The position numbers and the translations under genes are program-made. The notes beneath the pieces are model-generated. The model was given only the letters and a program-made list of their open reading frames with translations, made no database searches and was not told the DNA's origin. Below are positions 20,644-27,694 of a DNA stretch of 64,000 nt, one piece after another; positions within the stretch are counted from its first letter, which is position 1, and each line of letters opens with the position of its first letter. This DNA is from Pinirhizobacter soli. Its GTDB lineage: Bacteria; Pseudomonadota; Gammaproteobacteria; Xanthomonadales; Rhodanobacteraceae. Where the stretch lies: the NCBI RefSeq assembly GCF_015905305.1, contig NZ_JADZLQ010000001.1, positions 830,599 to 894,598 on the forward strand. Direction: 5' to 3'.

Positions 20644-21677
20644 CGCTCAACGTGCAGGGTGATATCCAGCCCTTCCACTTCCCGACCACGACGGTCCTGG
20701 TGGACGACCACGAGGAATACCTCGATGTCGTGCCGCTTTTGCTCGACCCGATGCTGCGCGTGCGGACGTATTCCTCACCGCGGCAGGCGTTGGCGACGCT
20801 GGGCAATAATGGCAGCCGGCCGGTGCCCGGGGGTGGCTGGCTGTACCGCTGGAAGGATCGGCCGTCGGATACGCAGGAACTGGTCGCACTGGATATCGAT
20901 TCCATCCACCGGGTGGTTTACGACCCGGAGCGTTTCGCCGAGGTGTCCGTGGTCGTGGTCGATCAGGTCATGCCCGAGATGGACGGCATTACATTTTGCA
21001 AGCGTTTGCCGAATCCGCATGTAGGAAAAATCTTGCTTACGGGCCGGGCCGACGATGCCACCGCGATCGAGGCCTTCAATGCGGGGATCATCGACCGGTT
21101 CATCCGCAAGAACGATCCGGCCGCCATCGACAAGCTGCAGACCGCCATCGTGGAACTGCAGCGCCGGTACTTCGACCGCGCCAGCGCCTTCGTGGCCGAG
21201 ACCCTCGCCCTGGGCAACTTCCGGTTCCTGCGCGACCCTGCCTTCCGCGAAGTACTGCAGGGCATTACCGCCACCTTCCAGCCGGTGGAATGCTACGTGC
21301 ACTGCAATCCCACGGGCCTGTTGCTGCTCGACGCCTGGGGCATCGGTCGCTTCCTGCTGGTACAGACCGACGAAGACCTCCGCGCCCATTACGAGATCGC
21401 CGCCGACCTCGGCGCCCCGCCCTCCTTGCTCGAAGCCCTGCGTGGTGGCGAGGCGCTGCCCTGGTTCCCCTCGCGCGACGGCTTCTATCACAAGAGCCTG
21501 GAAAACCCGGAAGCCAGCCTCTATCCATCCACGGCGATTTCCGGCGAGCAGTGGTACTACTACGCGTTGATCGACCACGTTGAACGCTTCCGCCTGCAGC
21601 ACGTGAAGTCGTACCGAAGCTGGCTGCGCGAGCAGGATCTCAACGCCTCCATAAGCCACGCGCCGAAGCTGATCTGA
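20640..21677 (+). CDS. Response regulator with extended receiver and unknown output domain, LqsR-like
   Basis: Cognate regulator of the upstream kinase, coupled to it by a 4-bp overlap. The 345-residue protein has an acidic pair VDDHEEYLD (D22-D23), a phosphoacceptor in VVVVDQVMPEMDG (D108), LLTGRADDATA and the Lys in DRFIRKND. D108 lies about 50 residues later than in ordinary receivers, because residues ~55-100 insert a Gly/Trp-rich stretch (PVPGGGWLYRWKDRP). The C-terminal ~160 residues show no helix-turn-helix or enzymatic motif I can name. Legionella LqsR has the same general plan (receiver plus atypical output). Confidence 0.8.
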   Translation: MTLNVQGDIQPFHFPTTTVLVDDHEEYLDVVPLLLDPMLRVRTYSSPRQALATLGNNGSRPVPGGGWLYRWKDRPSDTQELVALDIDSIHRVVYDPERFAEVSVVVVDQVMPEMDGITFCKRLPNPHVGKILLTGRADDATAIEAFNAGIIDRFIRKNDPAAIDKLQTAIVELQRRYFDRASAFVAETLALGNFRFLRDPAFREVLQGITATFQPVECYVHCNPTGLLLLDAWGIGRFLLVQTDEDLRAHYEIAADLGAPPSLLEALRGGEALPWFPSRDGFYHKSLENPEASLYPSTAISGEQWYYYALIDHVERFRLQHVKSYRSWLREQDLNASISHAPKLI

Positions 21678-22004
21678 AGTTAAGGCCGCGCTGACCGCGA
21701 AACGACAAGTTACCGTTTTTTTACCCGGAAGAAAACGCAAGCGATGCGAATCGTCTGATATTTTACCGGTTGCAATGGAAATCGTGGCTGATCAATATCG
21801 GCAGAATAGCGATTCCATCACAGGCTACTCACTCCATCTGCAGTGATTGTGACGTAGTTCGCTGCCATGATGGAGCCATCGGGCCATCCGCTGCTCTCTC
21901 CAACACCGCCGGTCCAGGCAGGGCTGGTGCACGGTCCCGCACATCCGCGCTGCGGTGCCGTTCAGACAGGGATGTGCCCTATCCCCGGCAACCGAGAGGC
22001 CAAC
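21678..22004 (+). promoter_or_regulatory. 327-bp leader region before the CqsA-like gene
   Basis: No convincing gene lies here. A run of seven T at 21716-21722 follows the response-regulator gene but lacks a good stem. An extended -10-like TGATATTTT occurs at 21756-21764, which would give a leader of about 230 nt. A partial CRP-like element, TGTGA-N6-TCGCT, is at 21848-21863. The long spacing suggests the synthase has its own promoter in addition to any read-through from the kinase-regulator genes. Confidence 0.35.
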
Positions 22005-23273
22005 ATGACCAACGTTTCCCCGATCCACCGTTCCACTCCCGTGGCAGCACCGGCGCTTCCTTCTTTCGTCACCCGCCGCGTCGAGCGCTTCCATACCCAG
22101 CGCGTGGCAGTGGACTGGGGCGGCCGGCACATCCTGCGCGGCCGCCATCCCAAGCCCGGCGACCTGATGCTGCAAAGCAACGACTACCTGGCCATCGCCG
22201 GCCATCCGCAGATTGTCGAGGCCCAACGTGAAGCCCTGGCTACAGGTGGGCTGGGCATGATGATGTCCGCGCTGTTCATACAGCACGAAGACGAACCGAT
22301 GCACCAGGTGGAAGCGGAACTTGCCCGCGCCGTGGGCACCGAGTCGGGCATCCTGGCCCAGTCGGGCTTCGCCGCCAATGTCGGCCTGATCCAGTCCATC
22401 GCCGACGAGCGCGTACCGGTGTACGTGGACATGCTCGCCCATGCGTCGCTGTGGGAGGGCATCAAGAGTGCCGGCGCCAAACCCGTGCCGATCCTGCACA
22501 ACGACCTGGGCCACCTCGAGCGCCATGTGTTGCGGCACGGCCCGGGCATCATCGTGGTCGACTCGGTGTACAGCACCAACGGCAGCGTTGCCCCCATTGC
22601 CGCCATCGCCGACATCGCCGAACAGTTCGGCTGCGTATTCATCGTCGACGAATCCCACTCGCTGGGCACCCATGGCGCCCGCGGCGAAGGCCTGGTGGCA
22701 AGCCTGGGACTGAACGACAAGGTGCATTTCGTTACCGCCAGCCTGGCCAAGGCCTATTGCTCGCGTGCCGGCTTCATCGGCTGCGGACATCGCTTCAAGG
22801 ACTACTTCGGCTGCGAGGCACTGCCGGCGATCTTCAGTTCATCGCTGCTGCCGCACGAGCTGGCCGGCATGGCCGCCTCGCATCGGGTGATCCAGAACGA
22901 AGGCTGGCGCCGCGCCCGCCTGCGCCAGGTCACCCACCAGGTGCGCGACGCACTGACGGACCTGGGCTATCCCATCGAGGATGGCACAGAGCAGATCATC
23001 GCCTTCGAAGCCGGCGCGGAACTGCTTACCGGGCGCGTGCGCGACGTGATGGAAGAACACGGCATCTTCGGGTCGGTGTTCAGCGCGCCAGCCACCACAC
23101 TCAACCGTTCCCTGTTGCGGCTGACCTTGAACGCCGGCATGAGCGAGGCGGATGTCGACCGCCTGATCGATACCTGCGCGCTCATTCGCGACAAGCTCGA
23201 TATTTCCTCGTGGAGCGCGCACAAGCGTGCCGCCCGTCGGGCAAACGATCGCGAACTGGAAAACGTGGCCTGA
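22005..23273 (+). CDS. CqsA/LqsA-like alpha-hydroxyketone autoinducer synthase
   Basis: PLP-dependent alpha-oxoamine synthase-fold enzyme; CqsA/LqsA family members condense an acyl-CoA with an amino acid to give (amino)ketone quorum signals. The 422 residues show LMLQSNDYLAIAGHP near 54, SALFIQHEDEPMHQ near 88-101, LAHASLWEGI (His146), VVDSVYSTNGSVAP, VDESHSLGTHG (Asp215, His218) and the PLP lysine in VTASLAKAYCSRAG (Lys249). The QHEDE and SLAKA stretches separate it from KBL or BioF, which it otherwise resembles. The start is at 22005 with GAGAGG 5 nt upstream. The neighbouring kinase and regulator support the quorum-sensing assignment. Confidence 0.87.
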   Translation: MTNVSPIHRSTPVAAPALPSFVTRRVERFHTQRVAVDWGGRHILRGRHPKPGDLMLQSNDYLAIAGHPQIVEAQREALATGGLGMMMSALFIQHEDEPMHQVEAELARAVGTESGILAQSGFAANVGLIQSIADERVPVYVDMLAHASLWEGIKSAGAKPVPILHNDLGHLERHVLRHGPGIIVVDSVYSTNGSVAPIAAIADIAEQFGCVFIVDESHSLGTHGARGEGLVASLGLNDKVHFVTASLAKAYCSRAGFIGCGHRFKDYFGCEALPAIFSSSLLPHELAGMAASHRVIQNEGWRRARLRQVTHQVRDALTDLGYPIEDGTEQIIAFEAGAELLTGRVRDVMEEHGIFGSVFSAPATTLNRSLLRLTLNAGMSEADVDRLIDTCALIRDKLDISSWSAHKRAARRANDRELENVA

Positions 23274-23340
23274 CAGGGGAAGGAAAGCCCCTGGACGACG
23301 GCCAGCCGGTGCGGGACAGGGTCAGCGGATGCTGACCCTG
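23274..23340. terminator. Two hairpins between convergent CqsA-like and DUF962 genes
   Basis: CAGGGG/CCCCTG (23274-23279 with 23288-23293) follows the synthase stop immediately. A perfect 10-bp stem, CAGGGTCAGC/GCTGACCCTG (23317-23326 with 23331-23340), overlaps the DUF962 stop codon. Neither has a U-tract. Together they may end both convergent transcripts. Confidence 0.4.
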
Positions 23341-23627
23341 CCGCGCAGGATGTCCCAGAACATCACCCAGTCGCCCGCCAAGCTGTAGAACGGGTGGCTG
23401 AAGGTGGCCGGTCGGTTCTTCTCGAAGAAGAAATGGCCGACCCAGGCGCAGCCATAGCCCGCCAACGGCACCAGCCATAGCCAGGCCATGCGCCCGGTCG
23501 ATGCTGCCAGCGCGAGGATCACGATCACCAGCACGCTGCCGGCGAAATGCAAACGCCGGCTGCGCACGTCACTGTGCTCGGAAAGATAGAACGGGTAGAA
23601 CTGGGCGAAGCTGGCAAAACGCGCCAT
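23322..23627 (-). CDS. DUF962/Mpo1-like small membrane protein
   Basis: The 101-residue product matches DUF962: an N-terminal SFAQFYPFYLSEHSDVRSRRLHF motif region, two hydrophobic segments (VLVIVILALAAS and WLWLVPLAGYGCAW), then HFFFEKNRPATFSHPFYSLAGDW. A yeast member of the family is a dioxygenase of 2-hydroxy fatty acids; bacterial roles are mostly uncharacterised. The start at 23627 (MARFASF) has AGGGAG 7 nt upstream. It is 12 bp downstream of the OYE gene on the same strand, and so probably in one operon with it. Confidence 0.88.
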   Translation of the reverse strand: MARFASFAQFYPFYLSEHSDVRSRRLHFAGSVLVIVILALAASTGRMAWLWLVPLAGYGCAWVGHFFFEKNRPATFSHPFYSLAGDWVMFWDILRGRVSIR

Positions 23628-23639
23628 CACGAAGCTCCC

Positions 23640-24698
23640 TTACCAGGCTCGTTTGTACTGGACCGGTGCCTGGATAGTAACGCCCAGCTCCGAAGCCGCG
23701 CGACGGGGGAAGTACGGGTCGCGCAAGAGTTCCCTGGCCAGCAGGACGACGTCCGCGGCACCCTCCCTGATCACCGCATCGGCTTGGGCTGAGTCAATGA
23801 TCATGCCCACTGCGCCCGTGGCGATGCCCGCTTCGTGGCGAATCCGCGAGGCAAAGGGAACCTGGTAGCCAGGCCCCGCGGGAATCTTCGCGTGGGGCAC
23901 GTTGCCGCCGGACGAAACGTCCACCAGATCCACGCCCAATGCCTTGAGCATGCGCGATAACTCGACGCTCATCGTGTCGTCCCAACCACCATCGGTCCAG
24001 TCCGTTGCCGACAGCCGCACCCATACCGGCAAGGTTTCCGGCCACACCTCCCGCACCGCGCGAACCACTTCCCGCAGCAGCCTGGTGCGTCCTTCAAGGT
24101 CGCCGCCCCACCGGTCCGTCCGATGGTTGGAAAGGGGCGAGAGGAATTGATGCAGCAGGTAGCCGTGCGCGGCGTGGATTTCCACCAGCTCAAAGCCAGC
24201 AGCGGCCGCACGGCCGGCGGCGATGCGAAACGCCTCGATCACCGCTTCGATACCGGCCTCGTCGAGCTCGGCCGGCACGTGCCAGCCCTCGTCGAAGGGC
24301 CGGGCCGAGGGCGCTACCGTCGGCCAGGGCGATTCGTCCTTGCCAAGCGGACCACCGCCTTGCCAGGGCAGCTGGGCGCTGGCCTTACGCCCGGCATGGG
24401 CCAGCTGCACGCCGACATGGGCGCCCTGCGAACGTATGAATGCGGTGATCGGCTGCCAGGCCGCCACTTGGGCATCGTTCCAGATGCCGGTGTCGCCGTG
24501 GGAGATGCGCCCTTCAGCCGACACCGCGGTGGCTTCGGTGATCACCAGGCCCACACCGCCGACGGCGCGCGAGCCCAGGTGCACCAGGTGCCAGTGATTG
24601 GGGAGTCCGTCCGTGGCGCTGTATTCGCACATGGGCGACACGACGATGCGGTTACGCAGGCGCAGGCCGCGTTGCTGCAGCGGTTCGAACAGGGACAT
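23640..24698 (-). CDS. NADH:flavin oxidoreductase, Old Yellow Enzyme family (YqjM/NamA-like)
   Basis: FMN-dependent ene-reductase reducing activated C=C bonds with NADPH. The 352-residue TIM barrel opens LFEPLQQRGLRLRNRIVVSPMCEYSA; the Cys in SPMCEYSA is the YqjM-type flavin-tuning residue. It has QLAHAGRKAS, the catalytic pair in EIHAAHGYLLHQFLSP, NHRTDRWGG, and the phosphate-binding end ADVVLLARELLRDPYFPRRAA. It sits between the alpha/beta hydrolase (53 bp upstream) and DUF962 (12 bp downstream). The physiological substrate is unknown. Confidence 0.92.
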   Translation of the reverse strand: MSLFEPLQQRGLRLRNRIVVSPMCEYSATDGLPNHWHLVHLGSRAVGGVGLVITEATAVSAEGRISHGDTGIWNDAQVAAWQPITAFIRSQGAHVGVQLAHAGRKASAQLPWQGGGPLGKDESPWPTVAPSARPFDEGWHVPAELDEAGIEAVIEAFRIAAGRAAAAGFELVEIHAAHGYLLHQFLSPLSNHRTDRWGGDLEGRTRLLREVVRAVREVWPETLPVWVRLSATDWTDGGWDDTMSVELSRMLKALGVDLVDVSSGGNVPHAKIPAGPGYQVPFASRIRHEAGIATGAVGMIIDSAQADAVIREGAADVVLLARELLRDPYFPRRAASELGVTIQAPVQYKRAW

Positions 24699-24751
24699 GG
24701 ATATTCCTCAACCGAGGTAAACATCCAACGTGCCGCTACAGTCGACCCATA

Positions 24752-25609
24752 TCAAGCATTCGCAACAACTTTCGCAAAGCGCTGCGCCACCTCGTCGGGT
24801 TGTTTCATCCATTCGAAGTGTGCGGCGCCCGCGCCCGGCGTACCCGCCAGCACGTCCACCTGTGCCTGGGCATGGGGCATCTTTCCCAGCAGGAAGTCGA
24901 TCGATGCTGCCGGTACCAGCCAGTCGCCGGTCATTCTCAAGGCCAGCACCGGTGCGCGCTGGTTGGCGAGAAAGCACTCAAGATCGTCGTTGATGCCGAA
25001 GCCGCCGTAACGACCGGTGCGCCCCGTCGCCGCCCAATCGCTGATCACGCCACGGGCCTCGTTACCGCCGAAGCCGATACGGCGGCCAGGCAAATATCCG
25101 ACCAGGCGCGCGAGCCAGGGCGCCGCCAGGTAGGCCAGTCGGACCCAGTTCGGATGGGCGAAGCATCGCCAGTAAGGGGCGCCGCTGGCGGCCAGGAGGA
25201 TTCCGGCCGGGGACGCAGGCGCCCGTGATGCCATCAGGCACGCAAACTGCCCGCCAAGGCTATGGCCACCCACCCACCAGCGGCTACCGGGCCATGCCGC
25301 CGCCGCGACGGATGCCGAGCCATCGATATCGTTGAGCAACTGGCGATATCCCCAGTCACAGCGACGACCAGCGCGCCGGTCACTGCTACCCAGGCCACGC
25401 CATTCGTGCAGCGCCACGCCCACACCGAGCCCTGCCACGGCCTGGGCAAGCGGCAGGTAATGCCGGGCAGGCACGCCGAGGGCCGGCAGCCACAAAAGGT
25501 AGGGCGAACCGGGAAGTGGCGCGGGCGCCCGCACCAGGATCAGTTCCGCCGATGCCCTGTCGGTACTGGTCACGGGTATCACGCAAGGTTCGATAGTCGA
25601 TGCAGCCAA
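24752..25609 (-). CDS. Alpha/beta-hydrolase fold protein
   Basis: A 285-residue cytoplasmic hydrolase of the serine type. The nucleophile elbow is WVGGHSLGGQFA near residue 113, an oxyanion-side segment reads PYLLWLPALGVPARHY, LEWRGLGSSDRR-like sequence follows strand 4, the acid is probably in LRMTGDWLVPAAS, and a His lies near the C-terminus in GAAHFEWMKQ. It resembles predicted hydrolases with a C-terminal DUF-type cap. No signal peptide is visible. It is likely first of a three-gene minus-strand operon with the OYE reductase and DUF962; the substrate is unknown. Confidence 0.85.
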   Translation of the reverse strand: MAASTIEPCVIPVTSTDRASAELILVRAPAPLPGSPYLLWLPALGVPARHYLPLAQAVAGLGVGVALHEWRGLGSSDRRAGRRCDWGYRQLLNDIDGSASVAAAAWPGSRWWVGGHSLGGQFACLMASRAPASPAGILLAASGAPYWRCFAHPNWVRLAYLAAPWLARLVGYLPGRRIGFGGNEARGVISDWAATGRTGRYGGFGINDDLECFLANQRAPVLALRMTGDWLVPAASIDFLLGKMPHAQAQVDVLAGTPGAGAAHFEWMKQPDEVAQRFAKVVANA

Positions 25610-25636
25610 GCCTCAAGGCCTTATGGTCGTGTCCAT

Positions 25637-25666
25637 GAAAAAGGCCGGGCGTCGCCGCCCGGCCTT
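25637..25666 (-). terminator. Intrinsic terminator of the first cold-shock gene
   Basis: An 11-bp stem (arms 25641-25651 and 25656-25666, core GGCCGGGCG/CGCCCGGCC, loop of 4) is followed on the minus strand by TTTTTC. It lies just beyond the csp stop codon. Confidence 0.85.
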
Positions 25667-25690
25667 CTTGTCCTGCATGACGCCTATGAA

Positions 25691-25903
25691 TCAGACGGCG
25701 GAGACTTCTTCAGCCTGCTCGCCCTTCTGGCCCGGCACCACCTTGAAGCTGACCTTCTGGCCTTCAGCAAGGCTCTTGAAGCCGTTGCCCTGGATGGCGC
25801 GGAAGTGTACGAACACATCCGGCTTGCCACCCTCGCGGCTGATGAAGCCGAAGCCCTTGGCATCGTTGAACCACTTGACAGTGCCGATCTCACGATCCGA
25901 CAT
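25691..25903 (-). CDS. Cold-shock protein (CspA family), copy 1
   Basis: Single OB-fold nucleic-acid chaperone of 70 residues. It carries [16 protein letters not shown] (RNP1 KGFGFI), DVFVHF (RNP2) and [18 protein letters not shown]. The start at 25903 (MSDREIG) is chosen over an in-frame extension that adds MECF. It lies 73 bp downstream of a second csp gene on the same strand, each with its own terminator. The two products are nearly identical in the core and differ mainly at the termini. Confidence 0.96.
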   Translation of the reverse strand: MSDREIGTVKWFNDAKGFGFISREGGKPDVFVHFRAIQGNGFKSLAEGQKVSFKVVPGQKGEQAEEVSAV

Positions 25904-25930
25904 AAAACACTCCAATACGAGACGAGTTAC

Positions 25931-25960
25931 ACAACAATTAAGCCGGCCACGGGGGCCGGC
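25931..25960 (-). terminator. Terminator of the second cold-shock gene
   Basis: A 7-bp stem GCCGGCC/GGCCGGC (25942-25948 with 25954-25960) is followed on the minus strand by TTAATTGTTG. It separates the two csp genes. Confidence 0.6.
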
Positions 25961-25976
25961 GACTTACCACACGAAA

Positions 25977-26186
25977 TCAGGCGGCCTGAACTTCTTCGGC
26001 CTGGGGGCCTTTCTGCCCGTCCACGACCTTGAAGCTGACCTGCTGGCCTTCGGCGAGGGTCTTGAAGCCGTTGCCCTGGATCGCGCGGAAGTGCACGAAA
26101 AGGTCTGGACCGTTGCCGCGACTGATGAAACCAAAACCCTTGGCATCGTTAAACCATTTAACGGTGCCGAGCTGACGTTCTGACAT
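25977..26186 (-). CDS. Cold-shock protein (CspA family), copy 2
   Basis: A 69-residue OB-fold RNA chaperone with [22 protein letters not shown] and [16 protein letters not shown] at the C-terminus. The start at 26186 (MSERQLG) has AGGAGTGG upstream; the longer in-frame reading is not supported. Upstream lies a 338-bp gene-free stretch that could hold a long 5' leader of the kind that governs csp mRNA stability, although I could not identify a cold box. Confidence 0.95.
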   Translation of the reverse strand: MSERQLGTVKWFNDAKGFGFISRGNGPDLFVHFRAIQGNGFKTLAEGQQVSFKVVDGQKGPQAEEVQAA

Positions 26187-26524
26187 GCTTTTACCACTCC
26201 TGGAACGATTTACTGAGCTCAACCGTGACCTTGTTCCAAGGGTCGAACGGCCGACTTACTGGGTGTGCAAGAAACGCAAGGAGCGAAGCGATGTGGCAGA
26301 TCTTGGATCAGCGCATCGGGACAGGACGATCCCATCCCCGGCAAACACAGTCCGGGCATCATACCCCCCCTGCGGCGAAATAGCGATGCCGGCAGGATGT
26401 CAAGCCAACACGCCCCGTTCACCGGTGCGGGCCGCATGCTTTGCCCCGTTCACTGGAAAGTCCCGCCGTACGGGACGGTGCGGGTAGCCATTTGAAGACC
26501 AAAACGACAAAACGGGGGTTCACC
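26187..26524. promoter_or_regulatory. 338-bp divergent intergenic region (csp / lipoprotein)
   Basis: No gene is supported here. It must contain the csp leader and promoter (minus) and the promoter of the lipoprotein gene at 26525 (plus). Visible structure is a 14-bp near-perfect direct repeat (listed separately) and a small hairpin, GTCCCG/CGGGAC, at 26460-26476. Confidence 0.4.
26412..26456 (+). repeat. Direct repeat GCCCCGTTCACYGG, two copies 31 bp apart
   Basis: GCCCCGTTCAC plus C/T plus GG occurs at 26412-26425 and 26443-26456, one mismatch over 14 bp. The start-to-start spacing is 31 bp, close to three helical turns. It lies 69-113 bp upstream of the lipoprotein start codon, a position suitable for an activator. 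Confidence 0.6.
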
Positions 26525-27037
26525 ATGAAAAATTTGACCAATAAGCTCATTGTACCGCTTGGCCTGGCCGGCCTGATCCTGGCCGGTTGTACGCACCAGG
26601 CGACCAAGCCGACGACCTCATCGACCACCTCCAGCACCACGACCAGCAGCACCGCGGCGCCGGCCACGCGCAGCACGACATCGACCACTGGCAGCCCGCA
26701 CGGCACCGGCAACACTGTCCGCAAGGCCTCGTCTTCGGTTTCGGACGCCGGCCTGCCCTCGAGCACCGGCATCCCGGCCTGCGATGATTACCTGGCCAGC
26801 TACCGCAGTTGCCACCGGGCGGCGGCAATCTACCCGGCCGACCAGATCGATTCCCGCTACGACCAGATGCGCCACACGCTGCTGCGCGATTCGCAAGATC
26901 CCGATATCCGCCCGCAGCTGTCCAACCGCTGCAATTCACTGGCATCGAACCTGAAGCAGGCGCTGCACGGCAAGAGCTGTGCGCCCGATGCCGCCCCGGC
27001 GAGCACCTCGCCTGCTGCTGCCGGCAGTGGAGGCTAG
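26525..27037 (+). CDS. Thr/Ser-rich lipoprotein, function unknown
   Basis: I do not recognise a functional family. The 170-residue product has a lipoprotein signal (GLAGLILAGC lipobox, Cys22). A mucin-like linker of about 45 residues made mostly of Thr and Ser follows (residues ~28-75), then a compact C-terminal domain with four Cys: GIPACDDYLASYRSC, LSNRCNSL and GKSCAPD. It is probably anchored in the outer membrane with the linker spanning the periplasm or surface layer. The start at 26525 has GGGG upstream. It is followed 37 bp later by the Pro-rich EF-hand gene, so the two are likely co-transcribed. Confidence 0.8.
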   Translation: MKNLTNKLIVPLGLAGLILAGCTHQATKPTTSSTTSSTTTSSTAAPATRSTTSTTGSPHGTGNTVRKASSSVSDAGLPSSTGIPACDDYLASYRSCHRAAAIYPADQIDSRYDQMRHTLLRDSQDPDIRPQLSNRCNSLASNLKQALHGKSCAPDAAPASTSPAAAGSGG

Positions 27038-27074
27038 GCAGCCATCCCCCCGTCCCCCACTGGAGGAATTGCCC

Positions 27075-27572
27075 ATGAAGATCAAACCCACCACCGGCCT
27101 GCGCGCCCTTGCCCTGGCCACCTCGCTGCTTGCAGCAAGCGTGGCCATCGCCCAGACCGACACGTCGCAGCCGCCGGTGCCACCGCCTCCGCCGACCGCC
27201 CCGGCACCGCCGGTCCCGCCGCCTCCCCCGCCGCCTGCCGACCAGCCACCACCGCCGCCAAGCGACGCGCCATTGCCGCCACCGCCCCCTCCGGGTACCG
27301 CGCCGGCTCCTGTTACCCAGGCCCCACCGCCGCCTGCCGGCGCTGGCATGGCGCCTCCAGGCGCCCAGGTGGAAGTGCGCAACAGCCAGCCGCAAGTGGC
27401 CACGGTAGGCACGCCGCCGGATTTCGCCACGCTCGCCAAGAGCGGCAAATCGATCAGTGAAGCTGATGCCGCCGCCTATCCGGCGCTGGCCAACGACTTT
27501 CAGTTCGCCGACAAGAACCGCGACGGGCGGATCTCCAAGTCCGAGTACGAACGCTGGACGCAGGGAAAGTAA
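27075..27572 (+). CDS. Exported proline-rich protein with C-terminal EF-hand
   Basis: The 165-residue product has a signal peptide (LALATSLLAASVAIA). A polyproline region spans residues ~34-96 (runs such as PPPPPPP), followed by a short spacer. A canonical EF-hand loop, DKNRDGRISKSEY, lies near the C-terminus with calcium ligands at the D, N, D, backbone, S and E positions. A single EF-hand suggests pairing by dimerisation. The start at 27075 has GGAGGAATT upstream. Its role is unknown; a calcium-responsive envelope protein is the reasonable guess. Confidence 0.85.
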   Translation: MKIKPTTGLRALALATSLLAASVAIAQTDTSQPPVPPPPPTAPAPPVPPPPPPPADQPPPPPSDAPLPPPPPPGTAPAPVTQAPPPPAGAGMAPPGAQVEVRNSQPQVATVGTPPDFATLAKSGKSISEADAAAYPALANDFQFADKNRDGRISKSEYERWTQGK

Positions 27573-27580
27573 ACGCGATG

Positions 27581-27612
27581 GAACAGGCCCCGGGATGATC
27601 CGGGGCCTGTTC
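27581..27612 (+). terminator. 13-bp perfect hairpin after the EF-hand gene
   Basis: Arms 27581-27593 and 27600-27612 (GAACAGGCCCCGG/CCGGGGCCTGTTC) enclose a 6-nt loop. No U-tract follows on the plus strand, so termination would be imperfect or assisted. It separates the EF-hand gene from pldA. Confidence 0.55.
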
Positions 27613-27694
27613 CACATTCTCCCCAAAGAGCGTTCGCTACACTCTTCCTTCGCGTGCTTTTTATAAAAGTGATGGATTGAAGGGAGAGCACCGT

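Noticed and set aside
21716-21722. Run of seven T as an intrinsic terminator after the response regulator
   Set aside because: No convincing stem precedes it; kept only as a feature of the leader region.
22005-23273. Plain KBL (2-amino-3-ketobutyrate CoA ligase) or BioF for the PLP enzyme
   Set aside because: The fold is shared, but CqsA/LqsA-type motifs and the kinase-regulator neighbours favour the quorum-sensing synthase; no tdh or bio genes are adjacent.
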